From a bacterium (GTDB lineage: Bacteria; Actinomycetota; Actinomycetes; Actinomycetales; Actinomycetaceae), in assembly GCA_030544165.1 (NCBI GenBank), contig JAUNRP010000065.1, forward strand, positions 1 through 5,886: a stretch of 5,886 bases of DNA. Direction: 5' to 3'. Within the stretch, counting starts at the first letter, position 1. Each line of letters starts with the position of its first letter. This document shows positions 5,396 to 5,886 of the stretch, one piece after another. A program made the translations under genes and the position numbers. The notes under the pieces are model-generated. The model made no database searches. It was not told the origin of the DNA and saw only the letters and a list, made by a program, of their open reading frames with translations.

Positions 5396-5886
5396 ATGAA
5401 CCAGTCCGAGATCGATCACTTCTGGGCGGACGCCAAGATCCGCGGCGGCCTTAACCCCATCCGAGGCATCGCCGGCCCCTCGATCTCGGAGTCCGTCCCT
5501 CCGCCGGCGTTCGCGTTCGGCGCCGAGCCCGGCCAGGCCACCCGACTGGCCGAGCAGGTCCTCGAGGGCCAGAAGACCGCCACCGCCGGCCTCCTCGCCG
5601 AGTACGAGGCCCTCGGCGAGGAACTCCCGGCCGTGGGCGCGCTCGCCATCATCCTCGATGGCGCCTCCCACCCCCGCGCCCTCATCCGCACCACCGCGGT
5701 GACCACGGTCCCGTTCAACGAGGTCGACGAGGAGCACGCCCTCCTCGAGGGCCTCTCATCGATCACGGAGTGGCGCCGCGTCCACCGGGATTTCTTCACC
5801 CACCACCCCGCCGAGGGGGTCGAGTTCACCGAGGACGCCCCCGTGGTCCTCGAACGCTTCGAGGTCCTCTCCCCGCCGGAGGCCCG
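5396..5886 (+). CDS. ASCH-domain protein, 3' end cut by the window edge
   Basis: 163 complete codons are visible, with no stop before the right edge. The protein belongs to the ASCH (ASC-1 homology) superfamily, small beta-barrel proteins related to PUA domains and thought to handle RNA or modified nucleosides. The hallmark is EGQKTATAGLLAEYEA (57-72), with a K-x-x-T pair at K60/T63 like that used by the E. coli amidohydrolase YqfB. It continues with the VGALAIILDG strand (80-89), RALIRTTAVTTVPFNEVDEEHA (94-115) and a WRRVHRDFF helix (126-134), as in the YhfF-like group. The N-terminal MNQSEIDHFWADA (1-13) is also typical of that group, supporting the ATG at 5396. Most of the expected domain is present, so only a short tail should be missing. 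The gene is divergent from the lipoprotein-CDF operon and shares its control region. Whether it is a nuclease, a hydrolase or only an RNA binder cannot be told from the sequence. Confidence 0.9.
   Translation, partial: MNQSEIDHFWADAKIRGGLNPIRGIAGPSISESVPPPAFAFGAEPGQATRLAEQVLEGQKTATAGLLAEYEALGEELPAVGALAIILDGASHPRALIRTTAVTTVPFNEVDEEHALLEGLSSITEWRRVHRDFFTHHPAEGVEFTEDAPVVLERFEVLSPPEA

Noticed and set aside
5078..5829. Minus-strand open frames opposite the ASCH gene
   Set aside because: They cover the divergent control region and the ASCH gene antisense; the plus-strand frame has a clear ASCH signature.

Overview
This window comes from a high-GC Gram-positive bacterium, most likely an actinomycete. 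The third codon positions are almost all G or C. Several genes appear to have leaderless starts, with a -10-like hexamer directly before the ATG, and there is a short lipoprotein with a classical lipobox. The protein style suggests Micrococcales (for example Brachybacterium or its relatives), but that is an impression, not a demonstration. It reads as ordinary chromosome: no rRNA, tRNA, insertion sequence, phage gene or CRISPR array is visible.

Left block (1-2691, all on the minus strand). Transcription runs right to left: a zinc-dependent alcohol/formaldehyde-dehydrogenase-like enzyme (1504-2691), a nucleoside hydrolase of the inosine-uridine-preferring family (534-1478, 25 bases after the dehydrogenase), and a DUF1801 / YdhG-like protein cut by the left edge (1-461, 72 bases further on). 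The first two look like one transcription unit. The DUF1801 gene has its own Shine-Dalgarno sequence and a GC-rich hairpin in front of it.

Middle (2692-3820). A 112-base divergent intergenic region separates the dehydrogenase from a plus-strand short-chain dehydrogenase/reductase (2804-3820). That gene appears leaderless. It ends 6 bases from the stop codon of the convergent next gene.

Right block (3827-5886). A minus-strand two-gene operon encodes a short lipoprotein resembling a family 3 solute-binding protein without its second lobe (4789-5277). It overlaps (GTGA) a divergent cation diffusion facilitator (CDF) membrane protein (3827-4792). The tight coupling suggests the two act together at the membrane. 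The divergent plus-strand gene (5396 to the right edge) encodes an ASCH-domain protein. The 118-base region between them carries an exact 20-base direct repeat with a 21-base period, next to an inverted repeat that overlaps the putative -10 of the ASCH gene.

The most interesting items are the lobe-2-less binding lipoprotein coupled to a CDF protein with an unusual metal site, the helically phased 20-base repeat in their control region, and the shared leaderless promoter geometry of three genes.
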